Assembly: GCF_022662335.1 (NCBI RefSeq) | Contig: NZ_JAKNQJ010000004.1 | Span: 1-64,000, forward strand | From: Sphingomonas sp. CROZ-RG-20F-R02-07 | GTDB lineage: Bacteria; Pseudomonadota; Alphaproteobacteria; Sphingomonadales; Sphingomonadaceae | Direction of reading: 5' to 3' | Length of the DNA stretch: 64,000 nt | Shown here: one piece after another, positions 1 through 8,298 of the stretch | How the letters are laid out: each line of letters opens with the position of its first letter | Position numbering within the stretch: position 1 is the stretch's first letter | Translations under genes and position numbers: made by a program | The notes under the pieces: model-generated | Seen by the model: only the letters and a program-made list of their open reading frames with translations | What the model was told of the DNA's origin: nothing | Databases searched by the model: none

Positions 1-1
1 C

Positions 2-1582
2 TGTATCGCAAGGTCACTGTCGCGCCGGCTGTACCTGCGATCGGAGGAATTGTTCGTGGGTCTGTCGGATGGCGCTATGTTGAGCGATGCCGACATCGCG
101 GCGCTGGTGAGGGACTTCTACACCGTCACCCTCAAGCGCGACGGCGATCAGCGCCTCATGGCCGACATGCCCGATGCTTTCCGTGCCGAGCGGGCTGAGC
201 ATTACCGCGATCTGGCCGACCGTACGCGGGAGGACCTGGCGAGCAACGCGTTCGGGTCGGTCCGGCAGATCACCTCCGTAATACTCGCTCGGCGCTACGG
301 CGTCGATGCGACGTTCGACAAGCTCAACATCCGCAAGGTCAGCCAGGCGATGCTGCGTGCCGGCATCGAGATCGCCGAGACGCTGAAGGCGAGGGCGGAA
401 GGGAACTTCGACTACGAACCGCGGGACAAGCTGCTGGCGAGCGCCCTCCTCAATGACGGGGCCACACCAACGCCCCCGCCGGCCCCGATCGTAGAACCCG
501 AGGTGGCCACAGGACCCCTCTTTGCGGCGGCGGCCGAGGCGTTCCGAGAGGACCAGCTTCGGCGCAAGGTGTGGGAGCGGCAGACGGCGCTACAGGCTCG
601 CAAGTCATACGAACTGCTCGTCGAGCATTTCGGCAATCGCCCCGTCGCCAGCTTCACCAAGCCCGAGGCGGCGTCGTTCAAGGCGCTGCTCGAAGACCTC
701 CCGGCCAACTACGGCAAGGCGGCCGAATTTCGCGGGATGACCGCAAGCGACATCGTCTCCGCCACCAAGGATCGCGACATCGAGCGCCTATCGTCGCGTA
801 CCGTTCAACGGCACTTCCACGCCTTGTCGTCGCTGTGGGAAACGGCGGTCGAGCGCGGTCACGCGCCGGCAAACATCTTCAACGGCTGGAGGTTCGCCGC
901 CGCGAAACGTGCGCGCGATCAGCGGGTAATGTGGACCAGCGACGAGCTGCGGACGCTATTCGCGAGCCCGGTATGGGCAGGGTGCCAGTCGCCGAGCCGC
1001 CGGTCCAAGCCGGGCGACGTGATCATCCGCGACGAGAAGTTCTGGCTGCCGCTGATCGCCGTGTTCTCCGGCCTGCGTCAGGAGGAGATTTGCCAGTTGC
1101 GCCTAGCCGACCTGCGGGAAGTGGATGGCGTTCTGGTGTTCGACGTCAACGCGCGCGACGGCCAGCAGCTCAAGAATGCAAATGCAACCCGCCTCGTCCC
1201 CATGCACGACGAGTTGGTCAGGTTGGGGCTGTTGGCATACGTCGCGTCAACGCGGCGTGAGGGTCAAACCATGCTGTTCCCGCAGTTCCGACCAGGAGGG
1301 GCGGACGACCGGCTCGGACATAACTACTCCAAGTGGTTCACGCGCTATCGGCAGGATACCGGTCTGTATGCGGTCAAGCGCGACTTTCACTCCTTCCGCC
1401 ATAGTGTGACGACATTCATGGCGCGCGCCGGTGTGCCCAGGACAACGATAGACGAAGTGATCGGACATTCGACGCCTGGCGAGAATGCCCGCTACAATAA
1501 GGGATTGACGACGCGGAACCTGAAGGAGGCCATGGATCGCTGGGCTGTCGGTGTCGACCTCAGCGACCTCTACCCGAAATAG
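2..1582 (+). CDS. Tyrosine-type site-specific integrase, 5' end cut by the window edge
   Basis: Phage/island integrase that would cut and rejoin DNA at an att site. The catalytic set is visible in the C-terminal half. Numbering from the TTG at 50, it comprises R343 (GLRQEE), H447-x-x-R450 (HSFR), H473 (GHS) and the nucleophile Y482 (ARYNKG). A SAM-like core-binding domain lies around residues 160-290. An internal TTG (50) or GTG (56, behind GGAGG at 43-47) could be a start. However, the frame stays open to base 2 and encodes an Arg-rich stretch like the N-terminus of longer alphaproteobacterial integrases, so I infer the real start is outside the window. It faces into the accessory region, as expected for an island integrase at one end. 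Confidence 0.9.
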   Translation, partial: CIARSLSRRLYLRSEELFVGLSDGAMLSDADIAALVRDFYTVTLKRDGDQRLMADMPDAFRAERAEHYRDLADRTREDLASNAFGSVRQITSVILARRYGVDATFDKLNIRKVSQAMLRAGIEIAETLKARAEGNFDYEPRDKLLASALLNDGATPTPPPAPIVEPEVATGPLFAAAAEAFREDQLRRKVWERQTALQARKSYELLVEHFGNRPVASFTKPEAASFKALLEDLPANYGKAAEFRGMTASDIVSATKDRDIERLSSRTVQRHFHALSSLWETAVERGHAPANIFNGWRFAAAKRARDQRVMWTSDELRTLFASPVWAGCQSPSRRSKPGDVIIRDEKFWLPLIAVFSGLRQEEICQLRLADLREVDGVLVFDVNARDGQQLKNANATRLVPMHDELVRLGLLAYVASTRREGQTMLFPQFRPGGADDRLGHNYSKWFTRYRQDTGLYAVKRDFHSFRHSVTTFMARAGVPRTTIDEVIGHSTPGENARYNKGLTTRNLKEAMDRWAVGVDLSDLYPK

Positions 1583-1659
1583 CGCCAAACGCTGGCGCAT
1601 GTGCGGGCCGAAACTGTAGACAGCTAGGTCCGAACGGCGCACAAATCTCTGGCGCCGCC

Positions 1660-1737
1660 GCCCTTACCCCTACCTTCCCCTCTCTACCCTTACCTATACC
1701 TTCACCTATACGACCACCTTCCCTGCCTCCCTTTGGG
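1660..1737 (+). repeat. Pyrimidine-rich imperfect repeat tract
   Basis: Between the integrase and the next small gene the top strand is almost purely C and T with scattered A. It carries imperfect repeats of CCTTAC, CCTATAC and CCTTCC units. No ORF, tRNA or hairpin is evident here. It could be slippage-prone low-complexity DNA or a site bound by recombination proteins; the function is unknown. Confidence 0.5.
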
Positions 1738-1751
1738 GGAAGGTTTGTAGA

Positions 1752-2015
1752 ATGAAGTTTATTGATATGTCTTTCGCAACGGTTCGTCAGGGAGATGCTC
1801 CCTTGATGATCGAGGCTATCAATACCCTGTTGAGGCGAGGCGTGGATGTGCGCCGCCCCGAGGGCAACCCGCACCATCTCAAGGTATCGTCGTCTGTGAG
1901 CTACTATCCGACCACGGGGCGAATCGTACCGGACGGAAGACACGCTTTGCCGCAGCGTGGTCTGGTCGCCCTGACCCAAGTCCTGTCTGACGGCCTTGAT
2001 CGGCCGATCATGTAA
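1752..2015 (+). CDS. Small hypothetical protein downstream of the integrase
   Basis: An 87-residue protein I do not recognise. It starts MKFIDMSF, has a basic stretch around residues 28-42 (LLRRGVDVRRPEGNPHH) and no membrane segment or signal peptide. A purine-rich GGGGGAAGG lies 8-16 bases upstream of ATG and could serve as ribosome binding site. It sits 169 bases after the integrase and 65 before a nuclease gene on the same strand, where an excisionase or small regulator might be expected. I see no helix-turn-helix that would support that role. It may be a cargo gene, or possibly not coding at all. Confidence 0.45.
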   Translation: MKFIDMSFATVRQGDAPLMIEAINTLLRRGVDVRRPEGNPHHLKVSSSVSYYPTTGRIVPDGRHALPQRGLVALTQVLSDGLDRPIM

Positions 2016-2080
2016 ACAAGTCCCGCCGATCGACGAATCCTCCATGCCCGCGCTGCTGCGGGGAAAAGCGAGGAGGGTTC

Positions 2081-3145
2081 ATGGTACCCGTACACGGCCG
2101 GCCCGGCGGCCAGCTTCCCATCATTCCGGTCGCGCTGCTCAAGAAGCATCACGTTCACGAAAAGTACGACACCCGGTTCCGCAGCTGCGCGCGCCTCCTG
2201 CAATCGCTGTGGCGCGAGCGGCAGGGGCTCCCGATCGGCGTTCATCGCGACCGCGAGGGCCGCAAGCGTCGGCTCGGGTCGATGCTGTCCACGCAGGCGA
2301 CGGATACCGGCCGCAACTTCATGAACCCGGCGGTCGCGCATCTGGTTCGTCGCGAGGTGGCGTACCAGGAGGCCGGCGCGCTGATCGATCGCCAGCGCCT
2401 CTATGGCAACCTTCTTTCGTCCATGCCGCTTGCGTTTAACGCCTTCGCGCCGCTGGCCTTCGACAAGGCGCTCGCAGCGAAGGTCATGCGGTCCCTGCTC
2501 CCCGACCGCGACATCGCAATCGTTCGTCAGGTCCGCTTCGAGCACTCCCCCGGCCGGCGGGACCCCGCCCTGACCGGCGACCGCAGCGCCTTCGACGTAG
2601 CGCTGTTCTACGAGCGCAGTGACGGCGGCCCCGGCTTCGTAGGTATCGAGGTCAAATATTCCGAGGGCATGACCGAACCCGCGCCGTCCGCCCTGAACGA
2701 GCGTTACGAGGTGCTGGCCCCGGCGTCCGGCCTGTTCAAGGAACCGCTGCACGCGGCGTTGCGGGTCAATCCGTTGCAGCAGGTCTTCCGCGAACATCTC
2801 TTGGCGCAGGCGATGCTGATGCGCGGGGATGTCGCGGAGGCGACGTTCGTCTTCCTCGCGCCCAGGCACAACCACCTCGTGCAGCAGGCGGCGTCGCTCT
2901 ACACGTCGTTCCTGACGCCGTGTGACGACACGCAGGCGAGGTTTGCGAACGTCCATCTGGAACAGTTCGTCGATGCGCTCGGTTGGGCCGGGGCAGGGGA
3001 CGAGGCGCTCAGCCTTCATGACCGCTACCTCGATTGGCGTCAGGTCGATCAGGTGGTCGAAGATGCGCTGCTTCGTTCGGGGCAGGGATGGGACCCCATC
3101 GTCCCCGCCAGCCGCCCGCTGCGCTTGATCGGGCAGGCGGCGTGA
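2081..3145 (+). CDS. PGN_0703-family putative restriction endonuclease
   Basis: A 354-residue protein with the layout of the PGN_0703 family, which is annotated as PD-(D/E)xK-type nucleases. The candidate active site is D172 in AFDVAL followed by E190-V-K192 in GIEVKYSE, that is D...ExK on two adjacent beta strands. AGGAGG five bases before ATG supports this start. Its stop overlaps the next ATG (TGATG), so it is translationally coupled to a DUF2958 gene. No cognate methyltransferase is adjacent; the nearest is about 4 kb downstream. It probably belongs to the defence or mobile cargo of the island. The family assignment is from memory of its pattern; the fold inference rests on the motif. Confidence 0.72.
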   Translation: MVPVHGRPGGQLPIIPVALLKKHHVHEKYDTRFRSCARLLQSLWRERQGLPIGVHRDREGRKRRLGSMLSTQATDTGRNFMNPAVAHLVRREVAYQEAGALIDRQRLYGNLLSSMPLAFNAFAPLAFDKALAAKVMRSLLPDRDIAIVRQVRFEHSPGRRDPALTGDRSAFDVALFYERSDGGPGFVGIEVKYSEGMTEPAPSALNERYEVLAPASGLFKEPLHAALRVNPLQQVFREHLLAQAMLMRGDVAEATFVFLAPRHNHLVQQAASLYTSFLTPCDDTQARFANVHLEQFVDALGWAGAGDEALSLHDRYLDWRQVDQVVEDALLRSGQGWDPIVPASRPLRLIGQAA

Positions 3146-3498
3146 TGCGCCGCGGTACGTTCCTGCCGCGGCGGACGCTGGCGCGCCTGCTCGCCAACGG
3201 ACGCCGATCGGCGACCGGGGTGCGGACCGACCCACCGCCGGTGGTGAAGCTGTTCACCCCCGACGCCGGCGCCACATGGCTGCTTGCCGAGGTCGACCCG
3301 CGCGATCCCGATCGTGCGTTCGGCCTATGCGATCTGGGCGTCGGTGAGCCCGAGCTTGGCTATGTCAGCTTGGCCGAGCTGGCGGGTGTGCGTGGTCGCT
3401 TGGGGCTGCCCATCGAGATCGACCGGTGGTTCGTCCCCGACAAGCCGCTGTCCGGCTTCACCGACGCCGCCCGTGCCGCCCGCAGGATCATCGCATGA
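3145..3498 (+). CDS. DUF2958 domain protein
   Basis: A 117-residue protein with the DUF2958 pattern. It has KLFTPD near the start, then TWLLAEVDP, the conserved AFGLCDLG block, PELGYVSL and the ending IDRWFVPDKPLS. This family is common on plasmids and integrative elements of proteobacteria and has no assigned biochemical function. The start overlaps the preceding nuclease stop by one base (TGATG), indicating one operon. An in-frame ATG at 3034 would lengthen the protein inside the nuclease gene, but the family begins at about the position chosen here. Confidence 0.75.
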   Translation: MRRGTFLPRRTLARLLANGRRSATGVRTDPPPVVKLFTPDAGATWLLAEVDPRDPDRAFGLCDLGVGEPELGYVSLAELAGVRGRLGLPIEIDRWFVPDKPLSGFTDAARAARRIIA

Positions 3499-3728
3499 TC
3501 CCGCTTGCGTTCGCGGCGGTCCGTCCCTTATCGTTCGCTCGCTTCCGCGACACTCGGAAGCGGGGCGTGAGAACCTCTTTGTGCAGCACCCTGGTCGGTT
3601 TCTTGGCCGGGTGGCATGCGCGCATGTCCAGCCGGCTCGCCGGTAAAGGCGCATGCGCGCTGAGCTGTGCCAGTGTTCTCAACATCCGGCTTCGGCCGTC
3701 GCCCCGACTGGACACAGGGGGACGGCAG

Positions 3729-4388
3729 ATGCGGTTGTCAAGATTTGTAGTGGCGCTGGGAGCGTTCGCTTTCACTACGCCCTCAACCACCCCGGCGGCG
3801 GCGCCAGCACGCGGGCGGCCAGATCAGGCGTCGGTGACGCCGCCGAGCAGCTTCCTTGGTGGATGGCTCCAGGTGGACCGCTTCCCCCTGGGCTTCAAGC
3901 TAAGCACCCTGGTTGCCCGGATGCAGGAGAACCACACCGCGATCAGGTGGCAGAAGGGCAGCCTTGGCTGGATCATGCGGGCGACGAGCTTCAATCAGCT
4001 TACCCAGCAGAAGCACAACCTCGGGTTCATCTTCACGGAGATGGAGCCGGGGTCCGGTTCGATCGGTGAGATCGGGGGTCGACAGCTGCTGTTGGCGGGT
4101 GCGTTGGTCGACGGACAGGAGTTCGTCGGCCGTCCCTTGGCGGCGTTCGCCAACATGACGTTCCAGGGCCTCATCGGCAAGGATATGGACCCTGCCGCGG
4201 GGTATCCCTCGCGGGAGGCCTACAAGGCCGACTGCCCAAACCGGGTCGCGAAGAAGAAAGCAGAGACAGCCGCGCAGGTCGCGGAGTGGAAGCGTACCGG
4301 CAAGTACGTCCCCGGTTGGCTGGATAACGGTCCCGACAACCGCTTCGACCTCCGCGGTAACATCTTCGAGGACTGCCAGCAGAGATAG
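3729..4388 (+). CDS. Exported hypothetical protein
   Basis: A 219-residue protein of unknown function. It begins with a signal-peptide-like stretch, MRLSRFVVALGAFAF, followed by an Ala/Pro-rich linker (about residues 20-40), so the rest should be periplasmic. The mature part contains aromatic and Gly-rich patches and a Lys-rich segment near residues 175-195. The start is chosen because a GGGGGA stretch lies 6-11 bases upstream and the signal peptide begins there. The frame is open further upstream but would overlap the DUF2958 gene. It lies in a same-strand run of island cargo genes. Confidence 0.55.
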   Translation: MRLSRFVVALGAFAFTTPSTTPAAAPARGRPDQASVTPPSSFLGGWLQVDRFPLGFKLSTLVARMQENHTAIRWQKGSLGWIMRATSFNQLTQQKHNLGFIFTEMEPGSGSIGEIGGRQLLLAGALVDGQEFVGRPLAAFANMTFQGLIGKDMDPAAGYPSREAYKADCPNRVAKKKAETAAQVAEWKRTGKYVPGWLDNGPDNRFDLRGNIFEDCQQR

Positions 4389-4475
4389 CCAGAGCGTTTC
4401 CTAGCGCGCGCAGAACCCGTCCGGGGCGAATGCTCCATCACCGCACCTTCCCGCTCCCCATCGAGAGGACGCATC

Positions 4476-4754
4476 ATGCGCTTCATCGTCGACCTATACC
4501 GTATCCTGATCTTGTTGATCCTCGCCATCGCGCTGGTGCTCGGCTCCTGGTTGGGCATCTCGCTGATCGGCGGCCCGCTCGCGAGCGATCCGCTGCGGCT
4601 CTATTACGCGACGCTACTGGTCGGCGGCTTCATCGTTATCGTCCTTGGTCTCGGCATTACCGCGACGTTTATCTCGATCCATGACCGCATCGCAGACATC
4701 GCGTCACAAAGCGAACGCGCCGCGGATGTACTTGCGCAGGGGAGTGCGCGATGA
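4476..4754 (+). CDS. Small inner-membrane protein with two predicted helices
   Basis: A 92-residue protein with two strongly hydrophobic segments at about residues 8-32 and 44-68 and a polar C-terminal tail that looks helical (HDRIADIASQSERAADVL). GAGAGG ahead of the ATG is a reasonable ribosome binding site. Its stop overlaps the next start as ATGA, so the two are probably co-translated and may form a membrane complex. I do not recognise the family. The ORF is supported by the clear membrane pattern, the ribosome binding site and the coupling. Confidence 0.6.
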   Translation: MRFIVDLYRILILLILAIALVLGSWLGISLIGGPLASDPLRLYYATLLVGGFIVIVLGLGITATFISIHDRIADIASQSERAADVLAQGSAR

Positions 4755-5575
4755 ACCGGCGACATATCCAGACGGGGCTGCTGTTTGTCGCGGTCTGCGT
4801 CATCATCGGCTTGGGCCTCGCATTGTTCACGATGTCGCGAGGGTCGACCGATACCGGCAACAGCACGGCGATGATCGATAATACCGCGGGGTTCATCGAC
4901 AACACGACCGATGCGGCCGACGTGAAGCAGACCGCCACCGATTTCCTGGTCACGGATGGGTTGCGCCGCCACCCCCCGACCTGGGAGAACGTTGGCGAGG
5001 GGCCGACAGGCACCGTGTTCTGCTCGACCGACAAGGCTCATATCACCAATGGTTCAAGCCGCCGATTAAACCTTAAGGTGGCAGTTAAGGACGGCGACGA
5101 GACCACCCCGTTGGGGTCGCTGGCCGCAGGCCAGACGCTGGCGTTCGATGCCGGTGATCCCGCCGTGTGGATCATTGCCGATGCCGATAATGACGCGGCG
5201 CTGTTCCAGTACGAGGTGAACGACTGCCGGAAGGGGCAAGCGGAACCGGCGGCGGCAGCAGCGACGCCGGCCGCCGAAACGCAGATCGCCGACGACGGCT
5301 ATAGACCGGGACGTTGCCGCCTCGTCGTCGGAGGTCAGATCATCATCGACGGCACTTGCTCCTACCAGGACGACGGCCATGGCAACGTCGACACGATGAG
5401 CAAAAGCGACGGCAGCGGCTACCGCGCGATGATCCAGCAAGATGGACCCGATGCAAAGGGTTATTGGAGCAGCCGGCGCGGCAGCAACCGGGCGTTCGAT
5501 GAGCTAGGCGTGATGGTCCAGTCTGGACCTTGCTGGAAGAACGACGCCGCCGAGATTTGCGTCCGGCCGGCGTGA
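4751..5575 (+). CDS. Membrane-anchored periplasmic hypothetical protein
   Basis: A 274-residue protein with one N-terminal membrane anchor (about residues 8-30, LLFVAVCVIIGLGLALF) and a large soluble part probably in the periplasm. The soluble part has a low-complexity Ala/Pro linker near residues 165-180. A C-terminal cysteine-containing domain follows, starting CRLVVGGQ, with GTCSYQDDG and ending in two further cysteines, so disulphides are likely. It overlaps the preceding gene by four bases (ATGA) and is followed two bases after its stop by the next gene, making a four-gene block. The function is not recognised. Confidence 0.6.
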   Translation: MNRRHIQTGLLFVAVCVIIGLGLALFTMSRGSTDTGNSTAMIDNTAGFIDNTTDAADVKQTATDFLVTDGLRRHPPTWENVGEGPTGTVFCSTDKAHITNGSSRRLNLKVAVKDGDETTPLGSLAAGQTLAFDAGDPAVWIIADADNDAALFQYEVNDCRKGQAEPAAAAATPAAETQIADDGYRPGRCRLVVGGQIIIDGTCSYQDDGHGNVDTMSKSDGSGYRAMIQQDGPDAKGYWSSRRGSNRAFDELGVMVQSGPCWKNDAAEICVRPA

Positions 5576-5577
5576 CC

Positions 5578-6027
5578 ATGTCGAGACACGAGCCGGCATC
5601 GTTGGTCGTTCCTCCAGCCTCGCCGAGCGTCGGCATCTTCTGGTTCGTGCCAGACGGCGGGGTATCACGGCTCCTGTGCGATCTCACCCCGCTAGGTCAG
5701 GCTGAACCGTACGGTGACATGCTGACCCATGATCGTGGGCATGCCGAGTTCTGGGACTATCTCATCGGCCTCGGAGCTGCCCGCCTGCGGGCCGCGGGCA
5801 TCCCGATGATCCCGCTCACCGCAGAATACGAGGAATACCCGCGGGGGCGCGTCGTCTACGATCGGAGGCAGGCTCTCTTCGTGGCGTATGCCGATCGCCG
5901 CGTTCAGTCAGCCGCCTTCCGAACCCGCGTTGTCGCTGAGTTCGAATTGGAGGGACGTCGCATCGTCTGGAAGATGGACAGCCATTATGATCGCAGTCGA
6001 GGCATACCATCGCGTCAGGGGGGCTGA
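5578..6027 (+). CDS. Hypothetical protein, frequent mobile-element cargo type
   Basis: A 149-residue soluble protein. Its sequence blocks FWFVPDGG, EPYGDMLTHDRGH, EEYPRGRVVY and FVAYADRR resemble an uncharacterised family that I associate with proteobacterial plasmids and integrative elements, without a known function. The ATG two bases after the previous stop is preferred over one at 5530, which would overlap that gene. No membrane segment or known catalytic motif is visible. It closes the same-strand block that starts at the nuclease gene; after it there are about 140 bases with no gene that I can support. Confidence 0.6.
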   Translation: MSRHEPASLVVPPASPSVGIFWFVPDGGVSRLLCDLTPLGQAEPYGDMLTHDRGHAEFWDYLIGLGAARLRAAGIPMIPLTAEYEEYPRGRVVYDRRQALFVAYADRRVQSAAFRTRVVAEFELEGRRIVWKMDSHYDRSRGIPSRQGG

Positions 6028-6167
6028 CGGTCGCCGGCATGCCCACCCGATCCGCGATGACGCCCCGACTGCGCCGTTGCGACCAAAAATCCGTGCACAG
6101 ACAGTCACTTATATGCCTGTCCCGCAAAGCTAGCTTGGAAATCGCTAATGTGCGACGAAACGAAGCA

Positions 6168-6896
6168 TCAGAAATCGAGGTCTCGTAGCTGGTCACGCAG
6201 TTCGGCGGATCGTTCCCGGGCCAGGCGATTGGAGAGCAGGGCACCTGAGAGCAGATCCTCCCAATGCGCAGGTTGTCGAAAGCCTGCCTTCATCTGCCGG
6301 AGATGGCATAGGTTCTGGGATGCCCCTGTCATCCGCCTGATCGGCAGAGGGCTCGAATGCTGACGCCGGGTCACACCGATGAGGTCGAGCACGTTGGCTG
6401 CCTGACCGTGGCGATCACGCGTGATTGCGGGCGCCATCGTCTTCAAGATATATAGGACTAGCTTCGCTTGAAGGGCGATCTGCATCTCCTCGGTCTTGCC
6501 CCCAAGCGGGCGGAATCGAACGGCATCAGGAGACGCACCGAGTCCGTCGTACCTGTCCGCCACCCATTGAGACAACCAGCCGGCGATCTCACCCAAAATG
6601 CCCCGATGGACCGCGATCAGCTCATGGACATGCCAGCCGTGGTTAGTGCAGCTCTCGTGCGCATATACGTAGAAGTGCTCCATCTCGCATCCCAATGCCC
6701 GCCCGGCACCGTCGATCTTTCTCGCGAGGAACACGTTCATGCTCGTGAGGGCTGCCTTGGCGGACGGTTCGTCGGGCATCCCGAGCTGCGCGAAATTGAG
6801 GGTGATATGGCCGTTCAGCAGCAGGCCATGCTGGTCGTTCAGGAATGCGACGCTGTCGAGAAGGCGAGAGCCGCTTTTGAATGGGATTTGGGTCAT
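6168..6896 (-). CDS. Candidate HUH-type replication initiator/relaxase-like protein
   Basis: A protein of 242 residues from the ATG at 6896 (GAGG six bases upstream) or 246 from the ATG at 6908. In the longer numbering three blocks line up, in the right order, with the motifs of HUH endonucleases of the Rep class. GHITLNF (33-39) resembles motif 1, HVH (93-95, followed by the hydrophobic ELIAV) resembles the metal-binding HUH motif, and LYILK (152-156) resembles the motif 3 Tyr-x-x-Lys. HUH proteins nick single-stranded DNA to start rolling-circle replication or conjugation. The family assignment is inference from these short motifs. It reads away from the methyltransferase gene across about 300 bases of intergenic DNA. 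Confidence 0.45.
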   Translation of the reverse strand: MTQIPFKSGSRLLDSVAFLNDQHGLLLNGHITLNFAQLGMPDEPSAKAALTSMNVFLARKIDGAGRALGCEMEHFYVYAHESCTNHGWHVHELIAVHRGILGEIAGWLSQWVADRYDGLGASPDAVRFRPLGGKTEEMQIALQAKLVLYILKTMAPAITRDRHGQAANVLDLIGVTRRQHSSPLPIRRMTGASQNLCHLRQMKAGFRQPAHWEDLLSGALLSNRLARERSAELRDQLRDLDF

Positions 6897-6908
6897 CGGT
6901 AGCCTCAT

Positions 6909-7212
6909 CAGAGGCCCGCGACATGCGAAGCCCCTAATAGCGCGAGATTATTACGTCTTTTACACTTCCCGCCGCTCGATCGAGCGATACTCTAGGCTTC
7001 GCCCCGAGCTGTGAGTCGTCTCGGCAGGTGGGTTTGATACGTCCTATCGCCGGCCAAGGGGGTCTTCAGCTAGCGCGCTTTCAGGTCGGTGCCTACGGAC
7101 GACCGCTGGGTTTCTCTTAGTTCGGACTGTGCCCTGCCAGCCGCGAGATGCCCCTTCGGCTGGACTGGGCAAACCGCTACCGCTACACGCCGGAACGAAG
7201 GGTGAGCAAACG
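6909..7212. promoter_or_regulatory. Divergent intergenic region with a 14-bp palindrome
   Basis: About 300 bases separating the HUH-like gene (leftward) from the methyltransferase gene (rightward). I see no gene here. The stretch 6973-6986 is a perfect 14-base palindrome (CGCTCGATCGAGCG). It lies about 75 bases from the leftward start and 230 from the rightward start, a place where an operator could sit. No separate controller-type gene is visible, so which protein would bind it is unknown. Confidence 0.4.
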
Positions 7213-8298
7213 ATGGCGCGGACCGAACGAGAACGTAGCGCCGGGGAGACGATTGAGCCCGCCTTCATGTGGCGCATTCCGGGCGATGCGCGGCGAGCGA
7301 GCCTGGCGGTCACGCGCGCTGACATCATCATCACGTCGCCGCCCTACTGGAAAAAGCGAGACTACGGCGTTGAGGGCCAGATCGGCCAGGAGCCGACGCC
7401 GCAAGAGTTTGTGGCGATGATCATCTCCTGCCTTGATGACTGGCGGCGGATCATCCCCTCGTGGGGATCGATCTTTGTCAATATCGGCGACACTTACAGC
7501 GCAAAATCACTGGCAGGCGTGCCAGCTCGGCTCGAAGTCGCCGCGCGCGATGCCGGCTGGATCGTTCGGAACCGGATTATTTGGGCCAAAGAGTCCGGCA
7601 TGCCTGAACCCGCTCAGAACCGGCTAGCCTCGCGTTACGAGTACATCTTCCACTTCTGCCCGACCCACGACTACTACTACGATATGTTCGGCTATTCAGA
7701 GAAATACGGGAACGGCACTAATCCGGGCGACGTGTGGAAGATCGGCCTTCGCCGCGACGTCAGCCGCCACCTCGCACCATTCCCACCCGAGCTAGTCGAG
7801 CGGCTGATCGACCTGGCGTGCCCGAGCCTTGTATGCAGCACCTGCGGCAAGCCGCGCGAGCGGATCGTGGAGCGGACCCACGAACTCGACATGTCGCGGC
7901 CGCAAGCCCGACGCGCAGTTGAACTTGCCCGACAGCATAAGCTGACACCCGCCCATTTCGACGCGATCCGGGCAACCGGCATTTCGGATGCCGGCAAGGC
8001 CCTCCACGTCCAGACCGGCACCGGCCGCAACTCGGCTGCCGTGAAGGCGCTCGCCGCCGAGGCGAAGACAGCCCTCAAAGGCTACTTTCGCGAGTTCACC
8101 TTTACCAAGAAGCGGACTGCCGGCTGGACAAGTTGTGGCTGCAACGCCGCTTTTCGGCCGGGGATCGTCCTCGATCCTTTCATGGGAACCGGCACCACGC
8201 TCCGAACGGCTTGCGCCATGCAGCGGAGCGGCGTCGGCATCGACCTTGCCCTGCTCACAGAATCACGCGTGGAGATCGTGCCTGATGGCGACGGCTGA
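7213..8298 (+). CDS. Site-specific DNA methyltransferase, beta-class N4/N6 type
   Basis: A 361-residue modification enzyme that transfers a methyl group from S-adenosylmethionine to DNA. Motif IV, TSPPYW (residues 41-46), comes first and motif I, DPFMGTGTT (about 321-329), comes near the C-terminus, the order of beta-class methylases. TSPPY is more typical of N4-cytosine than of N6-adenine enzymes. The inserted segment carries cysteine pairs (CSTCGKP and a later SCGC) that could bind zinc. The ATG at 7213 is chosen because the catalytic domain begins just after it; the frame is open back to 7129. Its end overlaps the next gene by 14 bases, tying it to an unknown-McrB-McrC operon, where it would protect host DNA. 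Confidence 0.85.
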   Translation: MARTERERSAGETIEPAFMWRIPGDARRASLAVTRADIIITSPPYWKKRDYGVEGQIGQEPTPQEFVAMIISCLDDWRRIIPSWGSIFVNIGDTYSAKSLAGVPARLEVAARDAGWIVRNRIIWAKESGMPEPAQNRLASRYEYIFHFCPTHDYYYDMFGYSEKYGNGTNPGDVWKIGLRRDVSRHLAPFPPELVERLIDLACPSLVCSTCGKPRERIVERTHELDMSRPQARRAVELARQHKLTPAHFDAIRATGISDAGKALHVQTGTGRNSAAVKALAAEAKTALKGYFREFTFTKKRTAGWTSCGCNAAFRPGIVLDPFMGTGTTLRTACAMQRSGVGIDLALLTESRVEIVPDGDG

